From assembly GCF_004360155.1 (NCBI RefSeq), contig NZ_SAIS01000004.1, positions 62,001 through 126,000 on the forward strand: a stretch of 64,000 nt of DNA, read 5' to 3'. The notes beneath the pieces were generated by a model. The model was not told where the DNA came from. It made no database searches and saw only the letters and a program-made list of their open reading frames with translations. The stretch is from Paraglaciecola marina (GTDB lineage Bacteria > Pseudomonadota > Gammaproteobacteria > Enterobacterales > Alteromonadaceae). Positions 42,867 through 52,222 of the stretch are shown here, one piece after another (within the stretch, counting starts at the first letter, position 1; each line of letters opens with the position of its first letter). A program made the position numbers and the translations under genes.

Positions 42867-45080
42867 ATGAGTTGGGTAGATATATTTGCGAATTATCTGT
42901 TCGCGCTGCGTTATATAGCCGTTGTCTTGATGGTATTACTGTTAATCTCCGCTGTAGATGATGTGATCATCGATATATATTATTGGTCTCGCAAAGCTTG
43001 GCGAGCTATATTTATATACCGAAAGCGCCCCACATTTGATGAAAAATCCCTATTAAAAGCCAAAGAGAAGCCCTTGGCGATTATGGTGCCCGCTTGGGAG
43101 GAAGTCGGCGTGGTAGCTAGGATGGCAGAATTTACTGCAGCCGAGTTAGATTATGAAAATTACCAAATATTTGTTGGCACTTACCCAAACGACCCAGCTA
43201 CGCAAAATGATGTTGATCTAGTCTGTAAACAGTACCCTAATGTCCACAAAGTTGTTTGTGCTCGTCCTGGGCCAACCAGTAAAGCCGATTGCCTGAACAA
43301 TGTCATAGCCTCTATCCTATCTTTTGAAGAAAAAACCAAAGTTAAGTTTGACGGTTTTATCATCCACGACGCTGAAGATGTTGTATCAGCCATGGAATTA
43401 AGACTTTTTAACCATCTATTAGAAAATAAAGACCTTATTCAATTACCAGTTTATCCCTTCTCCAGAGGCCCCCTTCACTTCACCGCAGGGCATTATTTAG
43501 ATGAGTTTTCAGAAATGCACGGCAAAGATATTATTGTACGTGAATCTTTTGTCGGCCAAGTACCTAGCGCCGGAGTCGGCACCTGCTTTAGCCGCCGTGC
43601 GATTATCAAACTAACCGAAGAAGGGGATGGCTTACCATTTGATATTCAATCTTTAACCGAAGATTACGATATTAGCTTTAGGATGAAAGCTTGGGGCATG
43701 GAAGAAATATTTGTGCGTTTTTCAGTCACTGATAAAAAATATGCGCGTTATGCTGAAAAGTCCATAAGTAGAAATAAGCGAGACGGAAATGTAGTGTGCG
43801 TAAGAGAATATTTTCCTAAAACACTGAGCACCTCAGTGAGGCAGAAAAGCCGTTGGATAGTAGGCATTGTTTTTCAAGGTACCCTAGTACATAAATGGTC
43901 AAAGGATTGGAAACTCAATTACTTTTTGTGGCGAGATCGCAAAGGAGTGATCGCACATTTTCTTAGTTTTTTAGCCACCTTAATTTCGCTGCAAGCAATA
44001 GTCATCTGGCTTTTTGAGCACACAACCCAAGACGGATACCGATTCATGTCTATCTTCATGGATGATGAATTAACTGTTTTATTAATACAAATAAACTTCT
44101 GCTTTTTTGTAAACCGCATAATACAAAGGATAATTTTTGTCAGAAGATACTACGGTATGCTCGAGGCATTGGTTAGCCCATTTAGGTTAGTTTGGGGGAA
44201 TTTAATAAACTTCTTGGCAAACTGTCGGGCAATCAAACAGGTAATAGCCCAAGGTGGAAACCCAAGAAGGGTTGCTTGGGATAATACCGATCACGAATAC
44301 CCCACTGTCAGCGAGCGGGTCTACACGCAATCACTAGGTAGTATTCTCAAATCAAAGCACCAGGTAACTGAACAACAAATTACACTAGCACTAGAAAAAC
44401 GTTTACCAGATGAAAAATTAGGCCAGTCTCTGATCCGTTTAGCCTTTATTGATATGGATACCTTAGGTGAAGCACTAGCTGAACAAGCTAGCAAAAAGTA
44501 TCAGCGAATAGCACCTTTCGATATTGCAGACGACATCATCAAATTGGTCCCCAAAGACATAGTACTTAAGTATCGCATACTCCCTTTAAGGGAAGAACAA
44601 GACCAACTTATATTAACGGGGGAAAATAGGTTATCTCCCGTTGCTCTAGCTTCAATTGAAAGGCAATTAGACAGAAAAATAGAATATCAGCTGTGCCAAC
44701 TAGGCGCTTGTACCGTAGGCATTAGATACCACTACCTAGGTGATGCAGAAAGTAACCCAACAGCAAAAATCAAACAAAAAGTTGCAGCTGGAACCTTAAC
44801 CAGTGATATGCAGCAAGTCATATTAGACCAATACTACAACTCTCAAATTATGTTTGGTGATGCCCTACAACAAGCTGGCTTCATAGAACCTGCGGTATTC
44901 AATCAAATTATTTTAGGGTTTGATTATTCTAGTCAACTGCGATTAGGTGATTATTTAGTAAAACAACAAATAATCAGTGAACAAGTTGTAAAAGATATTA
45001 TTGAGCTCCAAAAATCGAGGCAGCAAAACATCGACTCTCTTATCTCCCATTATGAAAACCTGCAAGGAGAGAAGGAATGA
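42867..45080 (+). CDS. nfrB: NfrB-like glycosyltransferase with c-di-GMP-type C-terminal domain
   Basis: A 737-residue inner-membrane protein. A membrane helix at about 13-32 is followed by a family 2 glycosyltransferase domain: MVPAWEEVGVV near 73, HDAEDVV near 170, SLTEDYD near 267 and the RQKSRWIVG product-site motif near 325. More membrane helices lie near 350-450. From about 480 the sequence shows MshEN/GspE-N-like repeats (LGQSLIRLAFIDMDTLGEAL, LGDYLVKQQIISEQVV). In E. coli, NfrB builds the phage N4 receptor glycan and responds to c-di-GMP. The gene overlaps nfrA by four bases. Confidence 0.88.
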   Translation: MSWVDIFANYLFALRYIAVVLMVLLLISAVDDVIIDIYYWSRKAWRAIFIYRKRPTFDEKSLLKAKEKPLAIMVPAWEEVGVVARMAEFTAAELDYENYQIFVGTYPNDPATQNDVDLVCKQYPNVHKVVCARPGPTSKADCLNNVIASILSFEEKTKVKFDGFIIHDAEDVVSAMELRLFNHLLENKDLIQLPVYPFSRGPLHFTAGHYLDEFSEMHGKDIIVRESFVGQVPSAGVGTCFSRRAIIKLTEEGDGLPFDIQSLTEDYDISFRMKAWGMEEIFVRFSVTDKKYARYAEKSISRNKRDGNVVCVREYFPKTLSTSVRQKSRWIVGIVFQGTLVHKWSKDWKLNYFLWRDRKGVIAHFLSFLATLISLQAIVIWLFEHTTQDGYRFMSIFMDDELTVLLIQINFCFFVNRIIQRIIFVRRYYGMLEALVSPFRLVWGNLINFLANCRAIKQVIAQGGNPRRVAWDNTDHEYPTVSERVYTQSLGSILKSKHQVTEQQITLALEKRLPDEKLGQSLIRLAFIDMDTLGEALAEQASKKYQRIAPFDIADDIIKLVPKDIVLKYRILPLREEQDQLILTGENRLSPVALASIERQLDRKIEYQLCQLGACTVGIRYHYLGDAESNPTAKIKQKVAAGTLTSDMQQVILDQYYNSQIMFGDALQQAGFIEPAVFNQIILGFDYSSQLRLGDYLVKQQIISEQVVKDIIELQKSRQQNIDSLISHYENLQGEKE

Positions 45081-48000
45081 GTTATCGAGCGAGCCAATCT
45101 CTTACGGTTATTTTGTTACTCTTATTTGTCCCTACTACTCTTGCAAAACTGACCGATTATCAGCAATTTGTATCTTACCCTTACCTTGAAAAAGCCTATC
45201 GTTTGCAAGCTGAAGGTAAGTACTCTTCTGCCATTTTAGAATTAAAATCTGCCATTGAATTTGCACCTGAGCATCAACCCTATCAAGTATTACTGTTTGA
45301 ATTACTGTTAGCGAATGGTCAGACTAACGAAGCGTTTGCTGTCTATTCTGCAATACCAAAAGATTCAAGAGGTACCTTACTAAGCCGCCTAATCGAAGCT
45401 CAAATTATTGACAATAACTTAGATTTAACTGATGAACTTAAGCAATTAATTGAAGATACTCCACCACAACAACGTCAATACCATTATCAAGTTGTTGCAT
45501 CTAGACTCATTGCAAAAGGGCAAGACTCTTTAACATATGAATGGTTAAGTGAAATTGACAACCTACCTCCAGAGCTACTAGAGGTACAAATGAGATTAGC
45601 GAACAAATTAGGGGAGTTTGATGAAATCGAGAAATACTTTTTACAAATTCCATTGGAGAACCGCACTGCAGATGCTGAACGCCTTTATGCGTTGACATTA
45701 CTCAAGATAGGTAAAACTCAAGAGGCGCTTAATTTTGCCCAAGAAGATCCAAAATCACAGCTTAGTTTTGATATTTATTATCAATATTTACAGGCTAACA
45801 TCGCCGCTAGCAATATACCTGAAACAAATACTGCCTTTGCATGGATAGAAAAATATCATCAGCTGAATTCCAGCTTATTAGAACAAAAACTTGAACATGC
45901 AATACACTCCAAAGATAAGGTCACAGCCTTTGCAGTCATGTCACATCTTCATAAAAGCTGTCAAAAACGTATTGATCTTGCCCTATCTTTTAATTGGATA
46001 AGTAGAGCAAAACTGGATTTGCTCAGCTGTGAAAACACCATGCAACAGGAATTATGGTTAAGCTATGCAGCAACACTGTTAAGTAATCAACAATTGCAGA
46101 ATCTCATCACCAGCGGAGCCAAGTACTCTAGATCCATATCTAAAATACTCATTTCAAGATATGTAGCACAGCAAGAATATCAACTAGCGGTCAATCAAAT
46201 AAATCAAGCAAAACTGGCTGATAGCTACATAGAAACTCTAGCTTTTAGTTATGAAAAATTAGGGCAACTAGATTTAGCAACAAAACAATTCATAGCGTTA
46301 TACCGTGATGCTAAGGATGACCAATATTTAGACACTGCTAGCTTCCTTTTGCTCAAACAAAATAAACATACAGAAACCTTAGCGCTGCTAGAAAAACGAC
46401 TTATTGCAGCCCCCCAAAGCATGCCCCAGAATTTAGTTGAACGTATAAGTCAGCTCTACCAACAGCTACCAAACACACTCACCTCTGTAGCCATTGATAG
46501 CTTAGCCAAAGTTAGTTTTTCTCAAGATACAGTCGCAGAAATGTTAAGGCTTAATCAAGATTGTAATAGTGCAGTTGAGATCTTGACTCAAGCTAATATA
46601 AATACAGCCCTGAGTTGGACAACTCGAGCACTGTGTAGTGCTAACGAAGACCCAGCACTAGCATTGCAATATTGGCAAAAATCATATGAGCTAACACCAA
46701 GTGATGAAACATTGCGAGCCATAGCATATGCACAAGGTAACTTAGGCAAACATTCAGCAGCAATAGACAGCCTAGATAAACTAGGTGAACTGAACTGGAA
46801 TCAGGCTGATTTTCTGTATTTAGCGCAATTGTATTATCAACAACAAAACTATCAAAAAGCCCAGGAATTCTGGCTCTTAGCAGAGAATGATACTGAGACT
46901 TGGTTAGATTTTGGTATTGAGCTAGCAATTCAGCAAAAGCAATACACTAAAGCCCAAGCTTTATCGACTCAACTTATTAACCAAAGAAATGAATTTAATG
47001 AACAGCAATGGGCCAGACAAGCCATTATTTATCAGGGTACAGGGCAAAAAAACAAAGAAATACGAGCTTGGCAAAATGCCACTGAACTCGCTCCTGAACA
47101 AGAAACCTATCAACTATCTTTGGCATATAGCTTAATTGACTCACAACCTCAACAAGCCTATAAAATTCTTCAAAACCTGTCTGAGAGAGAGGCTGAAATA
47201 GACACCATAATATGGCAACAATTAGGGTATATCGCAGCCAAAAATAATCAACAAGATGCCGCCATCCATTATGTAAAAAAAGGAATAGAAACTAACACCC
47301 AAGGTAGTGAACCAAAAACAGCAGAACTAAACTGGAATATGCATCAATATTATCGAGATTTATCTCAAAATTGGCATTTCAGTGCAAGTTTCTCTCAGGG
47401 GAGTGGTGCCATATTAGGGGAGGTGTTTTACGAAAATAGTAACTTAGGGGTAGATTCGCTTCCGACCAACAATATTAGCAGCAGAGCTGAATACTTTTTT
47501 AACACTACTAATAAAAAATGGTCTGTATATGCTCAACTATCAGCCAACGGTAGTGACTCTCGCCCATTGAGTGATTGGAGCCAAGAACTCGGTGTTAGTT
47601 ACAAAATATTTGATCAACACAATATAAAAACAAGTTTAGGGGCGCAACGCTTTGTATCTGGTGACTGGGAAGCCATAGTTCGATTAAATGGTAGCTTGTT
47701 CGATCAAGGAGAGTGGCGCAATGGTTGGCGCTTTGAGGAAGCTTGGTGGCAAAGACTGTTCTATTTTGATGTCTTATATCTTCCGAAATCAGAACAATTA
47801 TTAGGTTTGGCCAGGTTTGACATTGGCCATACAGAAGCCCTAAAGACTTCATCCAAGCAAACTATAAGCTACTATGGGTTGGCTCAATATGATTTTCGTA
47901 GACTGGAAATTGGCCCACAACGCGCTCTATCTAGCTATAATCAAAGCTCATTAGGTTTAGGATTAAAATGGAACTTGTATACCACACCAGATTTTTACTA

Positions 48001-48109
48001 CGATAGAGTGCATTCATACAGCTTAGCTTTAGAATGGAGGCTAACGGTTTCAGGAAACCTGACCAATGACAATCATGGCATATTTGTAATTGGTAGTTAC
48101 TTTTACTAG
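45077..48109 (+). CDS. nfrA: NfrA-like TPR/outer-membrane glycan export protein
   Basis: The 1,010-residue protein has a signal peptide (about residues 1-22), a long series of TPR-like helical repeats to about residue 760, and a C-terminal beta-barrel-like region of about 230 residues ending in FVIGSYFY, a typical outer-membrane terminus. This is the layout of NfrA, the phage N4 surface receptor and presumed export partner of the NfrB product. It is translationally coupled to nfrB. Confidence 0.85.
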   Translation: MSYRASQSLTVILLLLFVPTTLAKLTDYQQFVSYPYLEKAYRLQAEGKYSSAILELKSAIEFAPEHQPYQVLLFELLLANGQTNEAFAVYSAIPKDSRGTLLSRLIEAQIIDNNLDLTDELKQLIEDTPPQQRQYHYQVVASRLIAKGQDSLTYEWLSEIDNLPPELLEVQMRLANKLGEFDEIEKYFLQIPLENRTADAERLYALTLLKIGKTQEALNFAQEDPKSQLSFDIYYQYLQANIAASNIPETNTAFAWIEKYHQLNSSLLEQKLEHAIHSKDKVTAFAVMSHLHKSCQKRIDLALSFNWISRAKLDLLSCENTMQQELWLSYAATLLSNQQLQNLITSGAKYSRSISKILISRYVAQQEYQLAVNQINQAKLADSYIETLAFSYEKLGQLDLATKQFIALYRDAKDDQYLDTASFLLLKQNKHTETLALLEKRLIAAPQSMPQNLVERISQLYQQLPNTLTSVAIDSLAKVSFSQDTVAEMLRLNQDCNSAVEILTQANINTALSWTTRALCSANEDPALALQYWQKSYELTPSDETLRAIAYAQGNLGKHSAAIDSLDKLGELNWNQADFLYLAQLYYQQQNYQKAQEFWLLAENDTETWLDFGIELAIQQKQYTKAQALSTQLINQRNEFNEQQWARQAIIYQGTGQKNKEIRAWQNATELAPEQETYQLSLAYSLIDSQPQQAYKILQNLSEREAEIDTIIWQQLGYIAAKNNQQDAAIHYVKKGIETNTQGSEPKTAELNWNMHQYYRDLSQNWHFSASFSQGSGAILGEVFYENSNLGVDSLPTNNISSRAEYFFNTTNKKWSVYAQLSANGSDSRPLSDWSQELGVSYKIFDQHNIKTSLGAQRFVSGDWEAIVRLNGSLFDQGEWRNGWRFEEAWWQRLFYFDVLYLPKSEQLLGLARFDIGHTEALKTSSKQTISYYGLAQYDFRRLEIGPQRALSSYNQSSLGLGLKWNLYTTPDFYYDRVHSYSLALEWRLTVSGNLTNDNHGIFVIGSYFY

Positions 48110-48110
48110 G

Positions 48111-49001
48111 ATGAAACCCACCAACCTCATCTTGCTTTCTTCCTTTAACAAATGTCTATTTGTGCTGTTAGTTTGCTTTAGTTTACATTCTCATAAGACA
48201 TTTGCTAATACCATATTTTATCAACCCTTAAGCCAGGACTCGCTCATAACAGCTCCTCAATGGAATGCATTACTTGATAAGGTTTATGAAGAAGGTTACC
48301 GAGAAATCGTGATCCAGTGGACCCAATACGGTCCTACTAACTTTGTCACCGAAGGCAATTTCTTAAAAGAAGTACTCACCATAGCTGAAAATAAACATTT
48401 TCGTATTTGGCTAGGGCTATACCTACCTGACGACTACTATCAAATAATGGGCAATAATAAGCCTGATTCTAAAGAATATTTCCAAAAAGTATTATTAGAA
48501 AATAGCAGGCGAGTTAGTTTATTAGAGGTTTTATCTTTAATTAATGAGGATAGCTTTGCTGGCTGGTATCTCCCAATGGAGCTTACCCATGAATACCTAA
48601 AATCTCCCCCTAACCAAAGTCGGACAGACCTGAGCTATGCTTTACAATCCTTCATTTTGACCATTGATGAAAATATAGCCGTTAGCTATTTTCTATCTGA
48701 GAGCACACCACTCAAAGCCGCTCTTTTTGACATAAAGCAATTAACTAACATGGGGTTTAAGTTATGGCTACAGAAAGGTAATGGATTAACAAAAGATACG
48801 ATTGCCCATCAAGTAATCGCAAAAACTGGATGTAATATCGGCGTTATTTCTGAAAATTTTCTGCAAACATCTGCAAATAATGAAACCTTTACAGCTAAAA
48901 AAAATCCCAACTTAGGCCCTAGTGATAACTCAAAACACTGTCAAAAATCTCTGACTTTTTCACTACGATATTTGCCATATAGTCCATTACCCTTAGGCTG
49001 A
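48111..49001 (+). CDS. secreted DUF4434 protein
   Basis: The protein is 296 residues from the ATG at 48111, one base after the nfrA stop; an in-frame TTG at 48090 is less likely. A signal peptide of about 33 residues ends SHKTFA. The rest resembles DUF4434: EEGYREIVIQWTQYG, HFRIWLGLYLPDDYY and FAGWYLPMEL suggest a TIM-barrel glycoside-hydrolase-like fold with acidic residues after the strands. In E. coli the third gene of the nfr operon is ybcH. This one holds the equivalent place and may trim or modify the glycan, which is inference. Confidence 0.75.
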   Translation: MKPTNLILLSSFNKCLFVLLVCFSLHSHKTFANTIFYQPLSQDSLITAPQWNALLDKVYEEGYREIVIQWTQYGPTNFVTEGNFLKEVLTIAENKHFRIWLGLYLPDDYYQIMGNNKPDSKEYFQKVLLENSRRVSLLEVLSLINEDSFAGWYLPMELTHEYLKSPPNQSRTDLSYALQSFILTIDENIAVSYFLSESTPLKAALFDIKQLTNMGFKLWLQKGNGLTKDTIAHQVIAKTGCNIGVISENFLQTSANNETFTAKKNPNLGPSDNSKHCQKSLTFSLRYLPYSPLPLG

Positions 49002-49016
49002 AAGTTGCTTAGAGGC

Positions 49017-50144
49017 CTAGCATTGCGAAACAATGACTTCGGTAATTATTTTACAGGCCCTGCCATCACCATAGGGGTTGTGTGCAACTGACATTTTTTT
49101 GTAGGCTTCTTTGTTATCTAACAAGTTAACAGTCTGTTCAACTATACAAGCTAATTGAGTCCCCACCAACTTCACAGTATCAGCTTCAACCGCTTCAGGG
49201 CGCTCGGTGGTAGTACGCATCACCAACACCGGCTTACCCAGAGAAGGGGCTTCTTCTTGGATGCCACCAGAGTCAGTTAAAATTAAATAAGATAGATTCA
49301 TCAAATAAACAAAAGGCAAATAGTCTATTGGTTTAACCAAAAACACGTTAGTCACATTACCAAGAATACGCTCAACAGGCTCTTTCACATTTGGGTTTAA
49401 GTGCAGCGGATAAACAATTTGCACATCATTTCGCATAGCTAGAGCCTTTAAAGCTTGGCAAATATTTTCAAATCCTTCACCAAAACTCTCTCTTCTATGC
49501 CCAGTTACCAGAATCAGCTTTTTAGTTGAGTCCAAAAAATCGAACTGCTTAGTCAAACTTTCATTAAGCTTAGTATTAGTTTTTATAAGATTGACAACTT
49601 GTAACAAAGCATCAATAACAGTATTACCTGTTACAAAAATAGTATCTTTATTGATGTTTTCTTTAAGTAAATTTAATTTTGACTGCTCTGTAGGGGTAAA
49701 GTGAAGCTGAGTCAAAGCGCCTGTTAATTTGCGATTTATTTCCTCAGGCCATGGGCTGTATATATCACCCGTTCGCAAGCCAGCTTCAACATGGCCAACT
49801 GAAATTTTTTGATAGAATGCGGCTAGAGAAGCTGAAAAGGTAGTAGTTGTATCACCATGAACTAACACTAAATCTGGTTTAGCCTCGGCAAATACAGTTT
49901 TTAACCCTTGCAGAGCCCCTACGGTTATATCAAACAAATCCTGTTCAGGTTGCATGAGATTGAGATCGTAATCAGGCTTGATTGCAAATAAACCAAGTAC
50001 CTGATCAAGCATTTCTCTATGCTGTGCAGTAACACAAACTTTAACATCCAACTTTGAATGTTTCTGCAGCTCTAGCACTAATGGAGCCATTTTTATGGCT
50101 TCGGGACGGGTACCAAATACCAATAATATCTTCTTAAATTTCAT
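49017..50144 (-). CDS. wecB: UDP-N-acetylglucosamine 2-epimerase WecB
   Basis: WecB interconverts UDP-GlcNAc and UDP-ManNAc. The 375 residues start with [17 protein letters not shown] and carry [11 protein letters not shown] near 95, [14 protein letters not shown] near 215 and [10 protein letters not shown] near 292, all catalytic or UDP-binding segments. It is convergent with the DUF4434 gene, only 15 bases apart. In E. coli WecB is needed for phage N4 adsorption together with NfrA and NfrB, so it probably supplies the ManNAc precursor here. Confidence 0.95.
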   Translation of the reverse strand: MKFKKILLVFGTRPEAIKMAPLVLELQKHSKLDVKVCVTAQHREMLDQVLGLFAIKPDYDLNLMQPEQDLFDITVGALQGLKTVFAEAKPDLVLVHGDTTTTFSASLAAFYQKISVGHVEAGLRTGDIYSPWPEEINRKLTGALTQLHFTPTEQSKLNLLKENINKDTIFVTGNTVIDALLQVVNLIKTNTKLNESLTKQFDFLDSTKKLILVTGHRRESFGEGFENICQALKALAMRNDVQIVYPLHLNPNVKEPVERILGNVTNVFLVKPIDYLPFVYLMNLSYLILTDSGGIQEEAPSLGKPVLVMRTTTERPEAVEADTVKLVGTQLACIVEQTVNLLDNKEAYKKMSVAHNPYGDGRACKIITEVIVSQC

Positions 50145-50258
50145 TTCTTAGAAAGCCCTGTGGTACGGCAATGAGAGCCTAAAATAAAGTGATTTCCATT
50201 ACACTTTTGAGATTGTTAGATAAAGAACTTAAAGGTAACTAAACCTAATTAATATTGA

Positions 50259-51386
50259 TTATCGACCTATAGGATCAGCAATTAAGTCATGGATTTCATT
50301 CAGCGAAGGTAATTGATGAGATTCTTGATAAAAAAGTCGATTGAGCCGCCCTAACAGGTTAACAGTTCGTGATGGGTCATGGGCTTTACGCCTATGGTCA
50401 CTTGCTGTTTGTAAAAACTCCCAAGGTTTCAAATCTAACTCTCTAATCTGTTCATTAGTAACTTGTTGATCACGTATGGTGCTTAGAATACGTTCTGTTT
50501 TACTTTCATTAATAGCTAAAGTCACATTTGCATAGTTATCACCCATTGGCCCACCAATGGCTTCGATAGCATAATTAATAGCAGACCATACTTGGTCATG
50601 TTCAAGTCGCACACCCGCGGGTGCGTAATACCCCATAACCTCCCATTCCAGTTCTGCATTTCCAACAGCAATAGAACTTTCTGTCAGTGGCGAATATGAA
50701 AGATCAGGCATTGACCCAATATTATAGGCATCAACCGATAGCCCAATATTAATGGCAATATCCCCCATATTTTTCTTATCTTGATAGATGGCTTCAAAGG
50801 CAGCTCGCTTCACTCCCATCCATCCATGTACGATTGGTTTTTCGGCTGCAAACAAACGAATATCATCGGGTAAGTCTTCACCATATTTATCTATAAACAA
50901 AGGTGAAGGGTCTTGCTGCAAATTATCATTCGCCACCCAAACTTCATATTCTTGACGATTATCAGCTTTACCGCGACTTTTAATACCATACGACAGATTT
51001 AAAGGCCTACAAATACTTCTATCTTCATCTACTTTGTGAAAAAACTCTGACCGAAAGCGTTTAATAAACGGTGCATCTAATCCAGCAATGGCAGCTGTAG
51101 GGTAACGAAACCCAATGTCACTATTATTAATGATATACAAACCTTGAACCTGACGCTCTAGGACATGCCTCACGCCTCGCAAATCACGATAATTATTTAC
51201 TACAATGCTGCGCTCTGGCTCGATTGTAAGCCTTCGGCCATCCTCAGTCACAAACTTAGGGGTTTTATGATAATCGTAATGGGTTAACCCTAAACTCTGA
51301 GCATAAGTGTTTCTCACAATTGCTAACTCTGCAAAGAGGGTGTCATGATTTCTGATATGTTTGAATAAGGGTCTGTGCCGGGCCAT
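50259..51386 (-). CDS. protein of unknown function
   Basis: A 375-residue soluble-looking protein with no signal peptide or membrane helix. I do not recognise it. It is rich in charged and aromatic residues, with distinctive stretches such as RNTYAQSLGLTHYDYHKTP near the N-terminus, YYAPAGVRLEHDQVW near 254 and WEFLQTASDHRRKAHDP near 325. It lies upstream of wecB on the same strand, 114 bases away. Normal length and clean boundaries argue that it is a real gene. Confidence 0.6.
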   Translation of the reverse strand: MARHRPLFKHIRNHDTLFAELAIVRNTYAQSLGLTHYDYHKTPKFVTEDGRRLTIEPERSIVVNNYRDLRGVRHVLERQVQGLYIINNSDIGFRYPTAAIAGLDAPFIKRFRSEFFHKVDEDRSICRPLNLSYGIKSRGKADNRQEYEVWVANDNLQQDPSPLFIDKYGEDLPDDIRLFAAEKPIVHGWMGVKRAAFEAIYQDKKNMGDIAINIGLSVDAYNIGSMPDLSYSPLTESSIAVGNAELEWEVMGYYAPAGVRLEHDQVWSAINYAIEAIGGPMGDNYANVTLAINESKTERILSTIRDQQVTNEQIRELDLKPWEFLQTASDHRRKAHDPSRTVNLLGRLNRLFYQESHQLPSLNEIHDLIADPIGR

Positions 51387-51649
51387 TTAAAAATCTACGG
51401 TTGTACTTTCATTAAAAGAGCTATGACGTTTATATGAGGTTTAACGCTGAAATACAAGAGCCAATAACTTGAAACTAAAGCAATACTTTGAGTCTTTACT
51501 CAATCAATAGACTAGATGTTTTCAACTTTTAAGTATTAGAATAAATACCAAGTAAATTCAAAATTTAGCGATTTTAATCGGACAGTGATATGGTAACCAT
51601 AATAAGACTCATTCTTAATAGTATAAAGATGGGCAACTAAGAGAGAAAA

Positions 51650-52189
51650 ATGAAAAAAGGCCTAAAGTTAATAGCTAACTTACCCATTATTTCACTGCTA
51701 ATAATGGGGCTATTTGTAGCAAGCAGTAGTCAAGCATCATCGGTATACCAGCTTGTAACCGCTAAAAAGATCAATCAAGGATTACAAACTCAATTCCCTG
51801 TAATTCGTTCTTTTAAAGGCATTAGCGCCACTTTTTCAGAGCCAGAGATATTAATCAACGTACTTGATAAGAATATCAAACTAATGATGACGGTAACTTC
51901 GGGTGAAAACCCGAAATTCATAGCAAAAATTCGTTTTAAGGGAAATTTAAAGTTTGATTCCTTTACTGAGGCCTACCAATTTGAAGAGCTATATGAAGAT
52001 AAGTTCAGTATAGAGAGTAACACTTTTGAAAAACCAGAACCTATTATCAAAGCCATAAAGCAAAGCTTAATAAATTCATTTGATGATATAGTTTTATTTA
52101 ACTTGGACGAGATTAATGGTTTTGCACCAAAGCGGGAAGCTGACGAAATTGTAATTTTAGCCAAGCAGCTAAAATTTATATGGTATTAA
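51650..52189 (+). CDS. secreted DUF1439-like protein (tentative)
   Basis: The 179-residue protein has a signal peptide ending near SSQA-S (about residue 29). The mature part begins QLVTAKKINQGLQTQFPV and alternates beta strands, recalling YceB/DUF1439 lipid-binding-like periplasmic proteins, but the lipobox of YceB is missing. The assignment is by pattern only. An AGAGAG site precedes the ATG. It is 33 bases upstream of the EAL gene and may be co-transcribed with it. Confidence 0.6.
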   Translation: MKKGLKLIANLPIISLLIMGLFVASSSQASSVYQLVTAKKINQGLQTQFPVIRSFKGISATFSEPEILINVLDKNIKLMMTVTSGENPKFIAKIRFKGNLKFDSFTEAYQFEELYEDKFSIESNTFEKPEPIIKAIKQSLINSFDDIVLFNLDEINGFAPKREADEIVILAKQLKFIWY

Positions 52190-52222
52190 CGCAATCCTAA
52201 CGATGTAAATAAGGATAAATAG

